Shown here piece after piece: positions 33,249-42,466 of a stretch of 64,000 bases of DNA. The position numbers and the translations under genes were made by a program. The notes under the pieces are model-generated. The model was not told where the DNA came from and did not search any database. It worked only from the letters and a program-made list of their open reading frames with translations. Each line of letters starts with the position of its first letter. Position 1 is the first letter of the stretch. Source of the DNA: Candidatus Peregrinibacteria bacterium (lineage in GTDB: Bacteria; Patescibacteriota; Gracilibacteria; UBA1369); the NCBI GenBank assembly GCA_003153355.1, contig PLYH01000006.1, positions 20,210-84,209 on the forward strand. Reading direction: 5' to 3'.

Positions 33249-33972
33249 AAATGGAGTAGCTTGGATTATTTAAAACCTCGATTTTGCTCAACGGCCAGAG
33301 CACAATCCATGCTTTTCCTTCAATATTGCTGATTTTAATGTATGGAGTGCCTCCGGGCTGATCGCAGCCGCCGCTTGTGATGCTTTCTTTAAAGCAGGTG
33401 CGTGCATCCGAGCTTTGTGTACGGTTATCACCCATCACAAAATATCCGTCGGAAGGGACCTCAAAAATCGTCATGTTGTCCGTGAAAGGATGGGTATTCC
33501 CTGAATTCGTCGAGTTCAAATAAGGCTCATCGAGCTTATAACCTTCCGGATGCGCTGAGTTATGGATATAAACATAACCGTCTTTCAGTTCGACCGTTTC
33601 ACCGGGGAGACCGATCACGCGCTTGATGAAAAATTCTTCTTTATTCATCGGTGGGTGGAAAACCACGATATCGCCGCGCTGGGGGGTTCCAACCTGCCAG
33701 CCGAAAAAATTCTGGTAGCCGAGTTTGTTTACGATGATGTATTCGCCGTAGCCATGCTGGCAGCTGTTGTCGATGTTGTTGAGGGTGTCACACATGGATG
33801 GCCCGTAGACCTGGAAAGGCGAAATCAAGAAACTTCGTATGATAAAAACCATCGCCGCAATAATCACCAGATTCAAAAGAATATCGAGCGCAAAAAGGGC
33901 CGTGGATTTATGCTTTTTGAAGAACTCTTTCACAATATCGGAATTCGTCACATGAGGTTGCTGTTCGGACAT
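33247..33972 (-). CDS. lepB: signal peptidase I
   Basis: A 241-residue membrane serine protease that removes signal peptides. The start at 33972 (MSEQQPHVTN) is preferred over one nine codons upstream. One N-terminal helix (about 28-50) precedes the catalytic region. The Ser is in YGPSMCDTL near 60, the Lys in FFIKRVIGLPGETVEL, and the C-terminal GDNRTQSSDAR is the family's signature. It has extra loops in the substrate domain (CQHGYGEY, CFKESITSGGCDQPGG) with cysteines. It would process the SLH protein; the lipoproteins here need LspA instead. Confidence 0.93.
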   Translation of the reverse strand: MSEQQPHVTNSDIVKEFFKKHKSTALFALDILLNLVIIAAMVFIIRSFLISPFQVYGPSMCDTLNNIDNSCQHGYGEYIIVNKLGYQNFFGWQVGTPQRGDIVVFHPPMNKEEFFIKRVIGLPGETVELKDGYVYIHNSAHPEGYKLDEPYLNSTNSGNTHPFTDNMTIFEVPSDGYFVMGDNRTQSSDARTCFKESITSGGCDQPGGTPYIKISNIEGKAWIVLWPLSKIEVLNNPSYSI

Positions 33973-34072
33973 AATCGGAGAAAAAAGATTCTCGTCCACT
34001 GTACCGCTAAAGGCCTTTCTTTACAAGCAAAGTTGATTATAGTACCCTTAAGAAAGCTCATGAAAAGCTCTT

Positions 34073-34687
34073 ATGAAGAAAATAGCCCAGGTTTTATTTA
34101 AACCACAGCTGGATGACGGAGAAGAGGTGCTGGAAGTTTTCCACCGCCATCCGTTTATTATGCTGCCCAGCCTGTCGCGCATTTCTTTTTTTACTTTTTT
34201 GATTCCGCTATTTTTGTATTATTTATTTCCCGGATTCGAACTGTTTTTTCTTTTGTGGATGGCGATCGGCATTGTGCGTTTGGTTTATGTGATTTTTAAC
34301 TGGTATCATGACGCCCTGCTGGTGACGAACGTCAGTCTGCTGAAAACTTACTGGAACGGTTTTTTTGACCGCTCTTCATCCAGGCTCGAATATCCCATGA
34401 TTGAAGGCATAAGTTATGCGATCCAGGGTTTCCGAAGGACCGTTTTTAACTATGGTCATCTTCACGTAAACCGATCCGGCGGAACGTCGACCCTGGAGCT
34501 TCCTGACGCCGTCAATCCTCAAAAAGTTGAACGTCTGATTCTTTCACATCAGGAAAGTTTCATATCCGATCAAAGCGTAAAAGATTCCGATACATTGAAA
34601 AGTCTTTTGGTGTCCATGATCCGCCATCATGCCAAGAATAATCCCGAACCTAAAGGCGCACCTCCCGTAAAAACTCAGAAGAAATAA
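34073..34687 (+). CDS. membrane protein with bacterial PH-like domain
   Basis: A 204-residue protein. Two helices (about 31-50 and 54-76) follow a short cytoplasmic N-terminus, then a soluble region (about 80-165) that resembles the bPH2/YdbS fold: DALLVTNVSLLKTYWNGFF, SRLEYPMIEGISYAIQG and FNYGHLHVNRSGG. The C-terminal 40 residues are disordered, Pro/Lys-rich. bPH2 proteins are membrane-associated with poorly defined roles. The gene is divergent from lepB and 12 bases before the next gene. Confidence 0.72.
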   Translation: MKKIAQVLFKPQLDDGEEVLEVFHRHPFIMLPSLSRISFFTFLIPLFLYYLFPGFELFFLLWMAIGIVRLVYVIFNWYHDALLVTNVSLLKTYWNGFFDRSSSRLEYPMIEGISYAIQGFRRTVFNYGHLHVNRSGGTSTLELPDAVNPQKVERLILSHQESFISDQSVKDSDTLKSLLVSMIRHHAKNNPEPKGAPPVKTQKK

Positions 34688-34699
34688 TACCCGCCGTTT

Positions 34700-35098
34700 A
34701 TGAATATTTATCTTTTTTTAGGGATTTTTTTATTGGCTGATCTTCTTCTGATCCTCTATGTTCTTTACCGTAAGTCACTGAAAAGATTCAGCCAGCGCGA
34801 ACTTTCTTTTTTTAAAAAAGAATGGCAAAGAATTTTCGCTCTTGATGACGGCAAACACGCCGTGATGGAAGCTGATAAACTGCTTCACGTGGTGTTGAGC
34901 AAAAAGGGCTACGCTGGAACTGTAGGAGAACAGCTTAAAAAAGGCGAAAAGCTTTTTTCGAATATCAACGATGTCTGGTTTGCTCATAAACTCCGGAATA
35001 ATATTGCTCACGAACTTGATGTCAGAATTTCCCGGGCGGAACGTGACCGGGCGCTTCGTTCGTTCGAGAAAGCTCTCAAAGATCTTGGCGCCTTATGA
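34700..35098 (+). CDS. hypothetical membrane-anchored protein, 132 aa
   Basis: One N-terminal helix (about 3-22) is followed by a soluble alpha-helical domain rich in Lys, Arg and Glu, containing HAVMEADKLLHVVLSKKGYAG and KLRNNIAHELDVRISRAE. The latter segment, with RNxIAHE, resembles short helical domains seen near HEPN/DUF4145-like proteins, but the match is weak. Common in CPR genomes as an unnamed gene, from memory. Its stop overlaps the coaE start (ATGA), so translation is probably coupled. Confidence 0.7.
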   Translation: MNIYLFLGIFLLADLLLILYVLYRKSLKRFSQRELSFFKKEWQRIFALDDGKHAVMEADKLLHVVLSKKGYAGTVGEQLKKGEKLFSNINDVWFAHKLRNNIAHELDVRISRAERDRALRSFEKALKDLGAL

Positions 35099-35682
35099 AA
35101 ATAAAGAAATATATTCTTGGCATCGGCGGACACATCGGTTCCGGTAAAACAACAGCCGGAAATTTTTTTGAAAAACTCGGAGCATATTTTATCGATGCCG
35201 ATGACGTTGTCGAAGGCCTTTATCAAAAAGGGGAGGACGGTTACCGTAAAATTTTGAGTTTTTTCGGCGAAGAATATTTAACCTCATCGGGAGAACTCAA
35301 CAGGAAAAAATTGGCAAAGGCTGTTTTTGGCGATCCCAAAAAATTGAGAATTTTGCATGACCTTGTTCACCCTCTGGTCACGAGTAAAATTCAAAGAATG
35401 GTCGATAAAAGTAACGAACAGTACATTGTTGTTGAGGCCACCTATTTTGAAAAAAAGCATCTCCAATCCTTGGTTGATGCAATTTTGTGGATTGATTGCC
35501 CCAAAAATGTTTTGTTTGAGCGTTTACATAAAGACCGCAAACTCGAACGTGCTCTTTTTGAGAAAATTTTACGCATTCAAATCAAACCTTCAGTCATCGA
35601 TTTTGCAGTTGATAACAGCGGTTCGAAAAAGGATTTTGAACAGTCGCTGCGCCTGGTTTGGGATAAGATCCGGAAGGGTTGA
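35095..35682 (+). CDS. coaE: dephospho-CoA kinase
   Basis: A 195-residue P-loop kinase that performs the last step of coenzyme A synthesis. Motifs are GIGGHIGSGKTTAGNFFEKLGA near the N-terminus, FIDADDVVEGLY, ELNRKKLAKAVF, LVHPLVTSKI and VVEATYFEKK. The P-loop is GHIGSGKTT in place of the usual GGIGSGKS/T. The ATG overlaps the previous stop by four bases. Confidence 0.9.
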   Translation: MKIKKYILGIGGHIGSGKTTAGNFFEKLGAYFIDADDVVEGLYQKGEDGYRKILSFFGEEYLTSSGELNRKKLAKAVFGDPKKLRILHDLVHPLVTSKIQRMVDKSNEQYIVVEATYFEKKHLQSLVDAILWIDCPKNVLFERLHKDRKLERALFEKILRIQIKPSVIDFAVDNSGSKKDFEQSLRLVWDKIRKG

Positions 35683-35707
35683 GTTTGTCCGCTTTTTTTG
35701 GTAAAGT
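35679..35707 (+). promoter_or_regulatory. sigma70-type promoter of gatB
   Basis: TTGAGT (35679-35684) and TAAAGT (35702-35707) are 17 bases apart. The TTGAGT overlaps the coaE stop codon, and gatB starts at 35717, leaving almost no 5' UTR. Confidence 0.5.
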
Positions 35708-35716
35708 TTAAGCATT

Positions 35717-37153
35717 ATGGACGATCGCTTTGAAGCCGTTATAGGACTTGAGATTCACGCTCAGATTGCAACGAAGACCAAAATGTTCTGCTCCTGCAGC
35801 AGTGATGCCTTTGATCATGAACCGAATATCAATACCTGTCCTATCTGCATGGGATTTCCCGGACAGCTTCCGGTCATCAATAACCAGGCGGTTCATAAAG
35901 GATTAGCTGCAGCTTTGGCATTACATTGCCAGATTCCGGCGTTTTCAAAATTTGACCGCAAGAACTATTTTTATCCGGACCTTCCCAAGGGTTTTCAGAT
36001 TTCCCAGTTTGATCAGCCGGTTTCCATGAACGGCTGGCTGGAGATTAACGTCGGCGGTGAAAAGAAAAAAATCCGCATAACCCGACTGCATTTGGAGGAT
36101 GACGCCGGCAAATTGATGCATGCTGAAGACTCAACGCTTTGTGATTATAACCGTTCAGGGATTGCCCTTATGGAAATTGTGAGTGAACCTGATATCCGTA
36201 ATGCAGAAGAGGCAAGTACTTACGCAAAGACTGTTCAGACTATATTGCGCTATGTAGGCTCTTCCGAGGCTGACATGGAAAAAGGCATGATGCGTTTTGA
36301 TGCCAGCGTTTCCATCCGTGAAAAAGGTGATACCAAACTGAATCCCCGTGCAGAAATTAAGAATCTGAACTCTTTTAAATCACTGGAGTCGGCCATTGGG
36401 TATGAAATTGAACAACAGATTTTTTTGTGGGATGAAGGCAAACCATTAAACAAAAACATTACCGTCGGCTGGAATGCTGATCAGCAAAAAACTTATTTCC
36501 TTCGCGATAAAGAAGGCGCTGACGATTACCGTTATTTTCCAGAACCTGATTTGCCGCCTTTGGTCATTACTCCGGATTTTATTGATCAGCTCAAGAAAGA
36601 GGTTCCCGAACTGCCTGTTGAAAAACAGGAACGTTATCAGAATGAATGGAAAATTTCTGAATCTGAAGCTTTGCTGCTCTGTTCACAGATTGAACTCGCG
36701 CGTTATTTTGAAGAGGTCGTCGCCTTAACGAATGACCCTAAAAAAGCTGCAACTTTTATTACTTCGATCTTGATGAGCCATTTAAACCGGGACGGTTTCA
36801 GTATTGCTGAAACAAAAATCAGAGCTCCGCTGATGGCTAAACTTATCGCTATGGTCAATGAAGGAAAGGTTTCCATGAATCTGGCAAAAAGCGAGGTTTT
36901 TGAAGCAATGTATATGGAAGGAAAAGACCCTGAAGTGATTGTGAAGGAGAAAGGTTTGGTGCAAATGAACGATGAAGGTAAAATTCAGGAGATCTGCAAA
37001 AAAATTATTGTTGAAAATCCTAAATCAATTGAAGATTACAAGGCGGGGAAACAGGCTGCCCTTCAATTTTTGGTCGGTAAAGTCATGAAAGAAACCCGCG
37101 GGCAGGCCAATGCGATGATGGTTCAGGAACTCTTAAAAAGATTGGCGGAGTAA
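35717..37153 (+). CDS. gatB: aspartyl/glutamyl-tRNA amidotransferase subunit B
   Basis: A 478-residue kinase-like subunit of GatCAB, which converts Glu-tRNA(Gln) or Asp-tRNA(Asn) to the amidated form. Motifs are AVIGLEIHAQIATKTKMFC, CPICMGFPGQLPVIN, FDRKNYFYPDLPKGFQISQ, and LEDDAGKLMH with the family signature DYNRSGIALMEIVSEPDI. The C-terminal YqeY-like tail (about 400-478) ends KVMKETRGQANAMMVQELLKRL. gatA and gatC are not in the window. Confidence 0.97.
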   Translation: MDDRFEAVIGLEIHAQIATKTKMFCSCSSDAFDHEPNINTCPICMGFPGQLPVINNQAVHKGLAAALALHCQIPAFSKFDRKNYFYPDLPKGFQISQFDQPVSMNGWLEINVGGEKKKIRITRLHLEDDAGKLMHAEDSTLCDYNRSGIALMEIVSEPDIRNAEEASTYAKTVQTILRYVGSSEADMEKGMMRFDASVSIREKGDTKLNPRAEIKNLNSFKSLESAIGYEIEQQIFLWDEGKPLNKNITVGWNADQQKTYFLRDKEGADDYRYFPEPDLPPLVITPDFIDQLKKEVPELPVEKQERYQNEWKISESEALLLCSQIELARYFEEVVALTNDPKKAATFITSILMSHLNRDGFSIAETKIRAPLMAKLIAMVNEGKVSMNLAKSEVFEAMYMEGKDPEVIVKEKGLVQMNDEGKIQEICKKIIVENPKSIEDYKAGKQAALQFLVGKVMKETRGQANAMMVQELLKRLAE

Positions 37154-37195
37154 GATCAATATCTCAAATAAATTATTTTTTAATCAAACAAAATC

Positions 37196-37519
37196 ATGGA
37201 TCCACTTTCGTTTCTCTACATAGCGCTCGGTGTGGGTTTTCTGCTTATTGCAATTTTTATCTGCGCGACACTGATTTATGTTATCCAGATTTTGCGTGAT
37301 ATTTCAAAAATCAGCGACAGTGTCAGCGATACAGCTGAACGGGTCAACGATTATTTGATCCAGCCTTTTGCTTTTTTGAGCAACGCCGCGGATTATGTGA
37401 AGCCTTTGCTGGACATCGTTAAAAATAAGCGTGACGAAATAAACGAGATGGTAAACGAAAAGGTACATAAAACAGCAAAGAAGATGCATAAAAAAATGAA
37501 AGAAATGGACGAAGAATAA
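37196..37519 (+). CDS. small membrane protein with cytoplasmic coiled coil (DUF948-like)
   Basis: A 107-residue protein. One N-terminal helix (about 5-29) is followed by an amphipathic region with regular heptads (ILRDISKISDSVSDTAERVNDYL) and a highly charged Lys/Glu tail. The layout resembles DUF948/YtxH-type small envelope proteins; the match is by pattern only. A strong terminator follows, so it ends the gatB transcript. Confidence 0.68.
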   Translation: MDPLSFLYIALGVGFLLIAIFICATLIYVIQILRDISKISDSVSDTAERVNDYLIQPFAFLSNAADYVKPLLDIVKNKRDEINEMVNEKVHKTAKKMHKKMKEMDEE

Positions 37520-37539
37520 GACGGTATTTTCAGTAAAAT

Positions 37540-37578
37540 AATAAGCCGCTTCAAAACGTTGGGAGGAAGCGGCTTATT
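37540..37578 (+). terminator. intrinsic terminator after gatB and the small membrane gene
   Basis: AATAAGCCGCTTC (37540-37552) and GAAGCGGCTTATT (37566-37578) form a perfect 13-bp stem with a 13-base loop. It separates the gatB transcript from the promoter of the export operon. Confidence 0.8.
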
Positions 37579-37593
37579 CGTAGCGAAACAAGC

Positions 37594-37622
37594 TTGCTAT
37601 TTCCCGGAATTATGTTTATAGT
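37594..37622 (+). promoter_or_regulatory. promoter of the MacA/MacB-type export operon
   Basis: TTGCTA (37594-37599) and TATAGT (37617-37622) are 17 bases apart, 28 bases before the ATG of the adaptor gene. Confidence 0.6.
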
Positions 37623-37649
37623 TCGGACTCATATTTTTACATTCGTGTT

Positions 37650-39242
37650 ATGGCAACTAAATCTCGCTCCCGTCTCATTCGCCGGATCGTCTATGTTTTA
37701 GTCGGTCTTGTCGTTATTGCTTTCATTGTCAGCCATTTTGTAGGACAACAGCCGGCACAGCAATATATTACTGCAAAAGTGCAGTCAGGTGATGTTGAGC
37801 AGACAGTCCAGCTTACGGGTACGACCGAGCCGAAGACCCGTTATCAGCTTCAGTTTGCAAAGAGCGGGAAAATTGCACAGATTTTGGTTCAGGTCGGAAG
37901 TGAAGTAAAGAACGGCGATGTTTTGGCTGTTTTGGAAAATAACGATCTTCAGGACCAGCTTGCGGCCCAGAAAGATATTTTGAAAGTTGCCCAGGCCAAT
38001 TTGGCGAAAGCGGTCGCTCCGCAGGTTTCGGAAAATATAAAATCGAGCCAGCTCAAAGTTGATCTGGCCAAACTTAGCGTGGATAACGCTTCAACAACGA
38101 AACAAGATTTCTTAAGTTCCGAACAACAGGCCGAGAATAGCGCTTATCTTGCAGAACAGAGTGCCAAAACCGCTCTGGATCAGGCGCAGAATGAATATAA
38201 TTATACTTTGGAAACTGTCCAGCGCAGCACCTGGCAGCAGCCTGATTATCAGGTGTATGACAGTGGTTACTATTATGGAGATCTCCGCAATTCCCTTCCT
38301 CAATCATCGAGCATGACGGGTGGGACAACAACAATGCCGGGAACATCGAGCGCCGGTATTATGGCTTCACCTGCCGCCTCTTCAAATGGAACCGGAGGAT
38401 ATTTAAGCAATGTGAATTCTATTGATAACGCTCAATACGCCGTTCAGAAAGCTCAGGATGCTTATGATGCCGCCCAGACTGCCTACGATAAAGCTACTGC
38501 TGATCTTAAAAGTCAGTCGGACACTCTTGATAATACAGTCAGTCAGGCCCAGGATAATCTTCAAACCGCCCAACAGGGATATAATTTGACCGTTGCGAAG
38601 CCTCGGGATGTTGATGTTGCTCCATTGGCGGCTCAAATCGACCAGGCATGGGACGGCGTAAATCTTGCCCAGTATCAGTTGGATCAAACGGAACTGAAAG
38701 CACCGGATGACGGTATTGTTACCGGCGTGGCATTTAATCCGGGTGAAACTCCAGCTCCGGGTCAGCCGTTTATTACTCTCGATTCAAAATATCTCTACAT
38801 TAAAGTTTTGGTTTCGGAAGCCGATATCGCCAAAATTCAAGTCGGTCAGAATGTTGATTTAACTTTTGATGCGTTCGGTACCGATAAGAGTTTTAAAGGA
38901 AATGTTTATGAAGTGGACCCATCTGAAACGATTGTCCAGGGAGTCGTGTATTATGTCGTTAAGGTTCAGTTTGATGCCCAGGGTCAGCCGGTGAAACCAG
39001 GTATGACCGCAAATCTTACGATCCAGACCAATGCCAAGACCAATGTTTTGGATGTTCCTGCACGAGCTGTTCAGTACGACGCCAATCAGGCTTACGTTCA
39101 GGTTTTGACTACTGATGCCAGCGGCAAACAGACTGTTCAAAAACAGAATGTGACGGTCGGTCTTCAAGGTGACGAGAATTATGAAATCACTTCAGGCCTT
39201 CAGGCCGGTCAGGATGTCGTGACATTCAACAAATCGTCATAA
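37650..39242 (+). CDS. HlyD/MacA-type periplasmic adaptor of an ABC exporter
   Basis: A 530-residue membrane-fusion protein with one N-terminal helix (about 12-30). The lipoyl halves are VQLTGTTEPKTRYQLQFAKSGKIAQILVQVGSEVK (about 52-90) and LKAPDDGIVTGVAFNPGETP near 350. Between them is a long coiled-coil hairpin interrupted by a Gly/Ser/Thr/Pro-rich insert (about 205-255). The beta-barrel and membrane-proximal domains follow. Such adaptors link MacB-type permeases to an outer channel; no TolC-like gene is nearby, and CPR cells are not expected to have a typical outer membrane. First gene of a four-gene operon. Confidence 0.88.
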   Translation: MATKSRSRLIRRIVYVLVGLVVIAFIVSHFVGQQPAQQYITAKVQSGDVEQTVQLTGTTEPKTRYQLQFAKSGKIAQILVQVGSEVKNGDVLAVLENNDLQDQLAAQKDILKVAQANLAKAVAPQVSENIKSSQLKVDLAKLSVDNASTTKQDFLSSEQQAENSAYLAEQSAKTALDQAQNEYNYTLETVQRSTWQQPDYQVYDSGYYYGDLRNSLPQSSSMTGGTTTMPGTSSAGIMASPAASSNGTGGYLSNVNSIDNAQYAVQKAQDAYDAAQTAYDKATADLKSQSDTLDNTVSQAQDNLQTAQQGYNLTVAKPRDVDVAPLAAQIDQAWDGVNLAQYQLDQTELKAPDDGIVTGVAFNPGETPAPGQPFITLDSKYLYIKVLVSEADIAKIQVGQNVDLTFDAFGTDKSFKGNVYEVDPSETIVQGVVYYVVKVQFDAQGQPVKPGMTANLTIQTNAKTNVLDVPARAVQYDANQAYVQVLTTDASGKQTVQKQNVTVGLQGDENYEITSGLQAGQDVVTFNKSS

Positions 39243-39268
39243 ACGCCGAATCTGTTTATGCTTCAATT

Positions 39269-39979
39269 ATGGAATCGCTCATTCAGCTCAACAACATTGA
39301 GAAATCTTATGTCATGGGAGAAGGTGAACGGAGTGTCACCACCCAGGTGCTGCACGGTGTCTCTTTGAATATTAACCAGGGAGAGTTTGTAGCGATTGTC
39401 GGCCAATCGGGTTCAGGAAAATCTACTCTCATGCATATTCTTGGATTTCTGGATACTGCAACCAGGGGAGCATACCAGTTTGATAACCGTGATGTAACGA
39501 ATTACGACGAAGACGAACTGGCGGACATCAGAAGCCGTAAAGTCGGATTCGTTTTTCAGGCTTTTAACCTTCTGCCCCGTACTACGGCGCTTGATAATGT
39601 GCGTCTGCCTCTGGTTTATCAGGGAGTCGGCATGGGCGAACAAAAGGAACGCGCGACGGAAGCTTTAATCCGGGTAGGATTGGAAAACCGTTTGACGCAT
39701 AAACCGAATGAGCTTTCGGGAGGCCAGCAACAGCGCGTGGCGATTGCGCGTGCGCTTATCACTAATCCGCTGTTGATTTTGGCTGATGAACCGACCGGTA
39801 ATCTGGACAGTAAATCCGCTGATGAAATTATTGAACTTTTCAGGAAATTGAACGGTGAAGGCCGAACCATTGTTTTGGTGACTCACTCGCTTGAAGTCGC
39901 CCAGATTGCCAAGCGCATCATCACGATTAAAGACGGCCAAATTCTCTCCGATCACATCAACGAATCATGGAAATCCTGA
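39269..39979 (+). CDS. ABC transporter ATPase, MacB/LolD type
   Basis: A 236-residue ATPase that powers the two downstream permeases. Walker [11 protein letters not shown]-loop [18 protein letters not shown], signature [15 protein letters not shown], Walker [13 protein letters not shown] and the H-loop VTHS are intact. The QAFNLLPR and EPTGNLDS segments are typical of the MacB/LolD branch. It overlaps the first permease by 13 bases, so the subunits are translationally coupled. Confidence 0.94.
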   Translation: MESLIQLNNIEKSYVMGEGERSVTTQVLHGVSLNINQGEFVAIVGQSGSGKSTLMHILGFLDTATRGAYQFDNRDVTNYDEDELADIRSRKVGFVFQAFNLLPRTTALDNVRLPLVYQGVGMGEQKERATEALIRVGLENRLTHKPNELSGGQQQRVAIARALITNPLLILADEPTGNLDSKSADEIIELFRKLNGEGRTIVLVTHSLEVAQIAKRIITIKDGQILSDHINESWKS

Positions 39980-41214
39980 ATATTATCAAGCTGGCATGGA
40001 ACGGGCTGATCACAAACAAAGGGCGATCCTTCCTCACCATGCTCGGTATTATTATCGGTGTGGCTTCGGTGATTATTATTATTTCCGTGGGCGAAGGTGC
40101 CCAGAGTCTTATTTATAATCAGATTAAAAGTCTCGGTTCCAATTTAGTGGCCGTGCTTCCGGGGCAGGGTGGTTCTAAAGGACCTCCGGCTTCGGTTTAC
40201 GGCATTGTGATTACGACCTTGACCTATCAGGACGCACTGGCATTGGTTCAGGGTTCCAATGCGATTCCGCACCTTTCGGAAGTTGCAGCTTTCGTATTGG
40301 GGGATGATACAGTTTCTTATCTTTCGAAACAGGAAACAGGTGTTACGTACAACGGTACTATGGCTACATATCCCGACGTGATTGACCGTACCTTGGCGAG
40401 CGGAAGATTTTTTAATCAACAGGAAGAGCAAGGTCTGGCAAAGGTTGCCGTTCTTGGTTATACGGTGAAGCAAAACCTTTTCGGTGACAACGATCCGGTT
40501 GGGCAAATGGTCAAACTCGGCAATGAGAAATTTAAGGTCATCGGTTATTTTAATGAAAAAGGAACCGTAGCGTTTCAGGACCTGGATAATCAGGTTTACA
40601 TTCCGATCAGTACTGCTCAAAAAGTTATGCTGGGTCAAAATTACATCAACCGCATAAGCGCTAAAGTTGATGACAGCCAGTATATCCAGGAAGTTATGGA
40701 TGAAATGAGACGAACCTTGGAGATTCGTCATAAAATTAAAGATCCGGTGGACGATGATTTTACCGTTGTGAGCGCTGATCAGGCTTTGGCCGCGATCGGA
40801 GGCGTAACGGATGCCATAAAGTTCGTGCTCGCCGCGGTTGCAGCGATTTCGTTACTGGTCGGTGGCGTAGGTATTATGAATACGATGTACGTGATCGTGA
40901 AAGAACGCACCCGTGAGATCGGTTTGCGTAAAGCAATCGGTGCCAAGCCCTCCAACATTCGTAACCAGTTTTTGATAGAATCCATTTTCGTTACAAGCTG
41001 CGGAGGTATTATCGGGATTCTGGTCGGTATGGCGATAACGGCGATTGTAGCGCTTGTGATTCAGAGCCTTGGATACTATTGGGAACTTTCTTTTTCACCG
41101 GTTGCCATGGCCTCAGGTTTTTTCGTCTGTTTTTTCATCGGCATTATTTTTGGTTATTATCCTGCGAAAACCGCTTCGCAATTGCCGGCCATTGAAGCTT
41201 TACGTTATGAATAA
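39967..41214 (+). CDS. MacB-type ABC permease, first copy
   Basis: A 415-residue permease with four helices: one N-terminal (about 19-43) and three C-terminal (about 275-305, 330-360 and 378-400). The N-terminal MacB periplasmic-core domain lies between, and the FtsX domain contains SLLVGGVGIMNTMYVIVKERTREIGLRKAIGAKPSNI. The MacB family exports peptides, lipoproteins or antibiotics by a mechanotransmission cycle. Substrate unknown. It overlaps the second permease by eight bases. Confidence 0.92.
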   Translation: MEILNIIKLAWNGLITNKGRSFLTMLGIIIGVASVIIIISVGEGAQSLIYNQIKSLGSNLVAVLPGQGGSKGPPASVYGIVITTLTYQDALALVQGSNAIPHLSEVAAFVLGDDTVSYLSKQETGVTYNGTMATYPDVIDRTLASGRFFNQQEEQGLAKVAVLGYTVKQNLFGDNDPVGQMVKLGNEKFKVIGYFNEKGTVAFQDLDNQVYIPISTAQKVMLGQNYINRISAKVDDSQYIQEVMDEMRRTLEIRHKIKDPVDDDFTVVSADQALAAIGGVTDAIKFVLAAVAAISLLVGGVGIMNTMYVIVKERTREIGLRKAIGAKPSNIRNQFLIESIFVTSCGGIIGILVGMAITAIVALVIQSLGYYWELSFSPVAMASGFFVCFFIGIIFGYYPAKTASQLPAIEALRYE

Positions 41215-42466
41215 TTTTCTCAACATCGCGGAACTTTTTCGACTTTCGTTCGATTCACTCAAAAAAAATCGTATCCGTACGGTACTTTCCATCGTGGGCA
41301 TTGTGATCGGTATTTCCACGTTGATTCTGGTGCTGGGAATTTCCCACGCCGCTGAAGGTTCCATTAAAGACCAATTGGCGTCGTTTGGAAGCGATACGGT
41401 TTATGTCGAAACGCAGATTCCAAATGCTTCACAGGCAGCTTCCGGAGCCGCCAGAGGGCAGGGGATTCAGGTTACCACCATGAAACTTGCAGACGTGAAT
41501 GGTGCCCTTAAGTTTCCGGGCGTTAAAAATGCTTACGGGGTGGCCATCGGACAGGATAAAGCCGTCTATCGAGATAATACCAAACAGACGCTGGTTTACG
41601 GGACAACTGCGAGTTATGTCGACATTGATCAGACTAAGATTCAGGAAGGAAGTTTTTTTACGCAATCACAGGATAATAGTTTGGCGAAAGTCGCAGTGAT
41701 AGGTCCGAATGTAGTGAGTGACCTTTTTGGAACGGAAGATCCGATCGGCAAATATATCCGTATTAAAAATGTTAATTTTAAAGTGATAGGCGTTACCGCT
41801 AAGCGAGGCGCAGCTTTTTTTTCTAACTACGACGATAATATTTATATCCCGCTCCAGACTCAGCAGAAACTTTTATTGGGATATGATTATTTGCCGTACT
41901 TTGTAGTGCAGGTGAATAATTCCAATGATATGGATTTGGTTGCAGCCGAATTGAAAACTTTTTTGCGAAGACAGCATAATATTATCGGAAATGATGAAAA
42001 GAAGGACGATTTTACTGTTCAAACATCGCAGGATTCACTGCAGTCCATTAACGTGGTTTTTGGAGCGGTGTCGCTTTTATTTGGTGCCATCGCTTCCATT
42101 TCGCTTTTGGTAGGCGGCGTCGGGGTTATGAACATTATGTATGTGAGCGTGACCGAGCGCGTGCGTGAGATCGGTTTACGCAAGGCTGTGGGTGCGCGCA
42201 GACGGGATATTCTTTTGCAATTTTTGCTTGAGTCACTGGTCGTTACTTTACTTGGAGGCATCGCAGGAATTATCGTCGGTCTGCTTCTGACTTCAGCCAT
42301 TTCTTTTGGCGCGAGTTTTGCAGGTTTAAATTTGGATATGAGTTTGTCACCTTCGGGGTTGCTTATCGGTCTGGGAGTTACAATTTTTTTCGGAATTGTT
42401 TTTGGATTCGGACCTGCCAGAAAAGCCGCAAGTCTGCAGCCGATTGAAGCTTTGCGTTCGGATTAA
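41207..42466 (+). CDS. MacB-type ABC permease, second copy
   Basis: A 419-residue paralogue of the preceding gene with the same layout: LKKNRIRTVLSIVGIVIGISTLILVLGI at the start, the MacB core with VIGPNVVSDLFGTEDPIGKYI, and SLLVGGVGVMNIMYVSVTERVREIGLRKAVGARR in the FtsX domain. The start at 41207 (MNNFLNIAEL) is chosen because the long upstream extension is a shadow of the first permease. Two different permeases with a single ATPase suggest a heterodimer, unlike the homodimeric MacB. Converges with the WecG-type gene (4-base overlap). Confidence 0.91.
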   Translation: MNNFLNIAELFRLSFDSLKKNRIRTVLSIVGIVIGISTLILVLGISHAAEGSIKDQLASFGSDTVYVETQIPNASQAASGAARGQGIQVTTMKLADVNGALKFPGVKNAYGVAIGQDKAVYRDNTKQTLVYGTTASYVDIDQTKIQEGSFFTQSQDNSLAKVAVIGPNVVSDLFGTEDPIGKYIRIKNVNFKVIGVTAKRGAAFFSNYDDNIYIPLQTQQKLLLGYDYLPYFVVQVNNSNDMDLVAAELKTFLRRQHNIIGNDEKKDDFTVQTSQDSLQSINVVFGAVSLLFGAIASISLLVGGVGVMNIMYVSVTERVREIGLRKAVGARRRDILLQFLLESLVVTLLGGIAGIIVGLLLTSAISFGASFAGLNLDMSLSPSGLLIGLGVTIFFGIVFGFGPARKAASLQPIEALRSD

